This document shows, piece after piece, positions 13,795-13,825 of a stretch of DNA of 13,825 nucleotides. Position numbers and translations under genes: made by a program. Location of the stretch: assembly GCA_013365365.1 (NCBI GenBank), contig JABVXU010000957.1:1-13825 (forward strand). The letters are read 5' to 3'. The DNA is from Cruorifilaria tuberocauda (Eukaryota; Nematoda; Chromadorea; Rhabditida; Onchocercidae). Numbering within the stretch: the stretch's first letter is position 1; the number at the start of each line of letters is the position of its first letter. The notes below the pieces were generated by a model. The model made no database searches. It was not told the DNA's origin and saw only the letters and a program-made list of their open reading frames with translations.

Positions 13795-13825
<31 letters not shown>
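13715..13825 (+). repeat. Purine-pyrimidine repeat ending in (GT)n at window edge
   Basis: TATATATATG, GTGTGCATATGCAC and TACGTG words lead into an unbroken (GT)13 from 13800 that reaches the last base, so the array is cut by the window. GTGCATATGCAC (13753-13764) is a perfect 12-bp palindrome. Confidence 0.9.

Noticed and set aside
13560..13825. Telomeric or subtelomeric repeat at the window end
   Set aside because: The array is GT/TATG dinucleotide-type with no TTAGG or TTAGGG units.

Overview
This window looks like non-coding DNA from an AT-rich eukaryotic nuclear genome, probably an invertebrate animal. The clues are the very high A+T content, long A and T runs, GA/CT dinucleotide tracts on both strands, a perfect (TTA)24 array, tetranucleotide arrays, and alternating purine-pyrimidine stretches rich in TACGTGTATG-like words. 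The mixture resembles intergenic or intronic DNA of some arthropods (mites, Hymenoptera) or molluscs. The sequence does not let me choose among them. I see no gene with a recognisable product, no tRNA or rRNA, no CRISPR array and no intact mobile element. Every long open frame falls inside simple-sequence DNA and encodes low-complexity residues.

Layout. 1-680 is AT-rich, with GTATAA-type imperfect repeats facing an inverted counterpart and ending in a perfect 13-bp palindrome. 680-1730 is AT-rich DNA with GA and CT tracts. 1735-2125 and 3093-3335 are two related GT-rich alternating purine-pyrimidine blocks in the same orientation. Between them lies a more complex island: a 37/35-bp minisatellite (2386-2656) next to about 400 bp of less AT-rich sequence (2657-3090), whose minus strand carries several short open frames that may be a decayed coding relic. 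3401-4245 holds purine and pyrimidine tracts and a ~127-bp tandem duplication. 4887-6400 is a domain of four-base repeats: GGTT/GATT, then AATC, then ATTC/AGTC with a 20-bp higher-order unit and a duplicated frame. 6769-7792 carries diverged tandem duplications. 7831-9411 is dominated by ATT/ATC triplet DNA. 9597-13130 contains further tandem duplications separated by polypyrimidine and poly(T) DNA. The window ends in GT-rich DNA and a (GT)n array that runs off the edge.

No genes act together here. The main structural theme is repeated local duplication: at least nine independent two- or three-copy tandem duplications with units of about 70-230 bp, several of which carry a CT tract in each copy. 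The observations most worth checking are the minisatellite whose unit changes from 37 to 35 bp, the possible coding relic beside it, the three-copy ~200-bp repeat around a 12-bp-arm palindrome at 10824-10848, the compound ATTC-array duplication at 5775-6400, the exact 140-bp spaced duplication at 12549-12828, and a GC-rich pair of overlapping palindromes at 7247-7260 that matches a Rel/NF-kB site.
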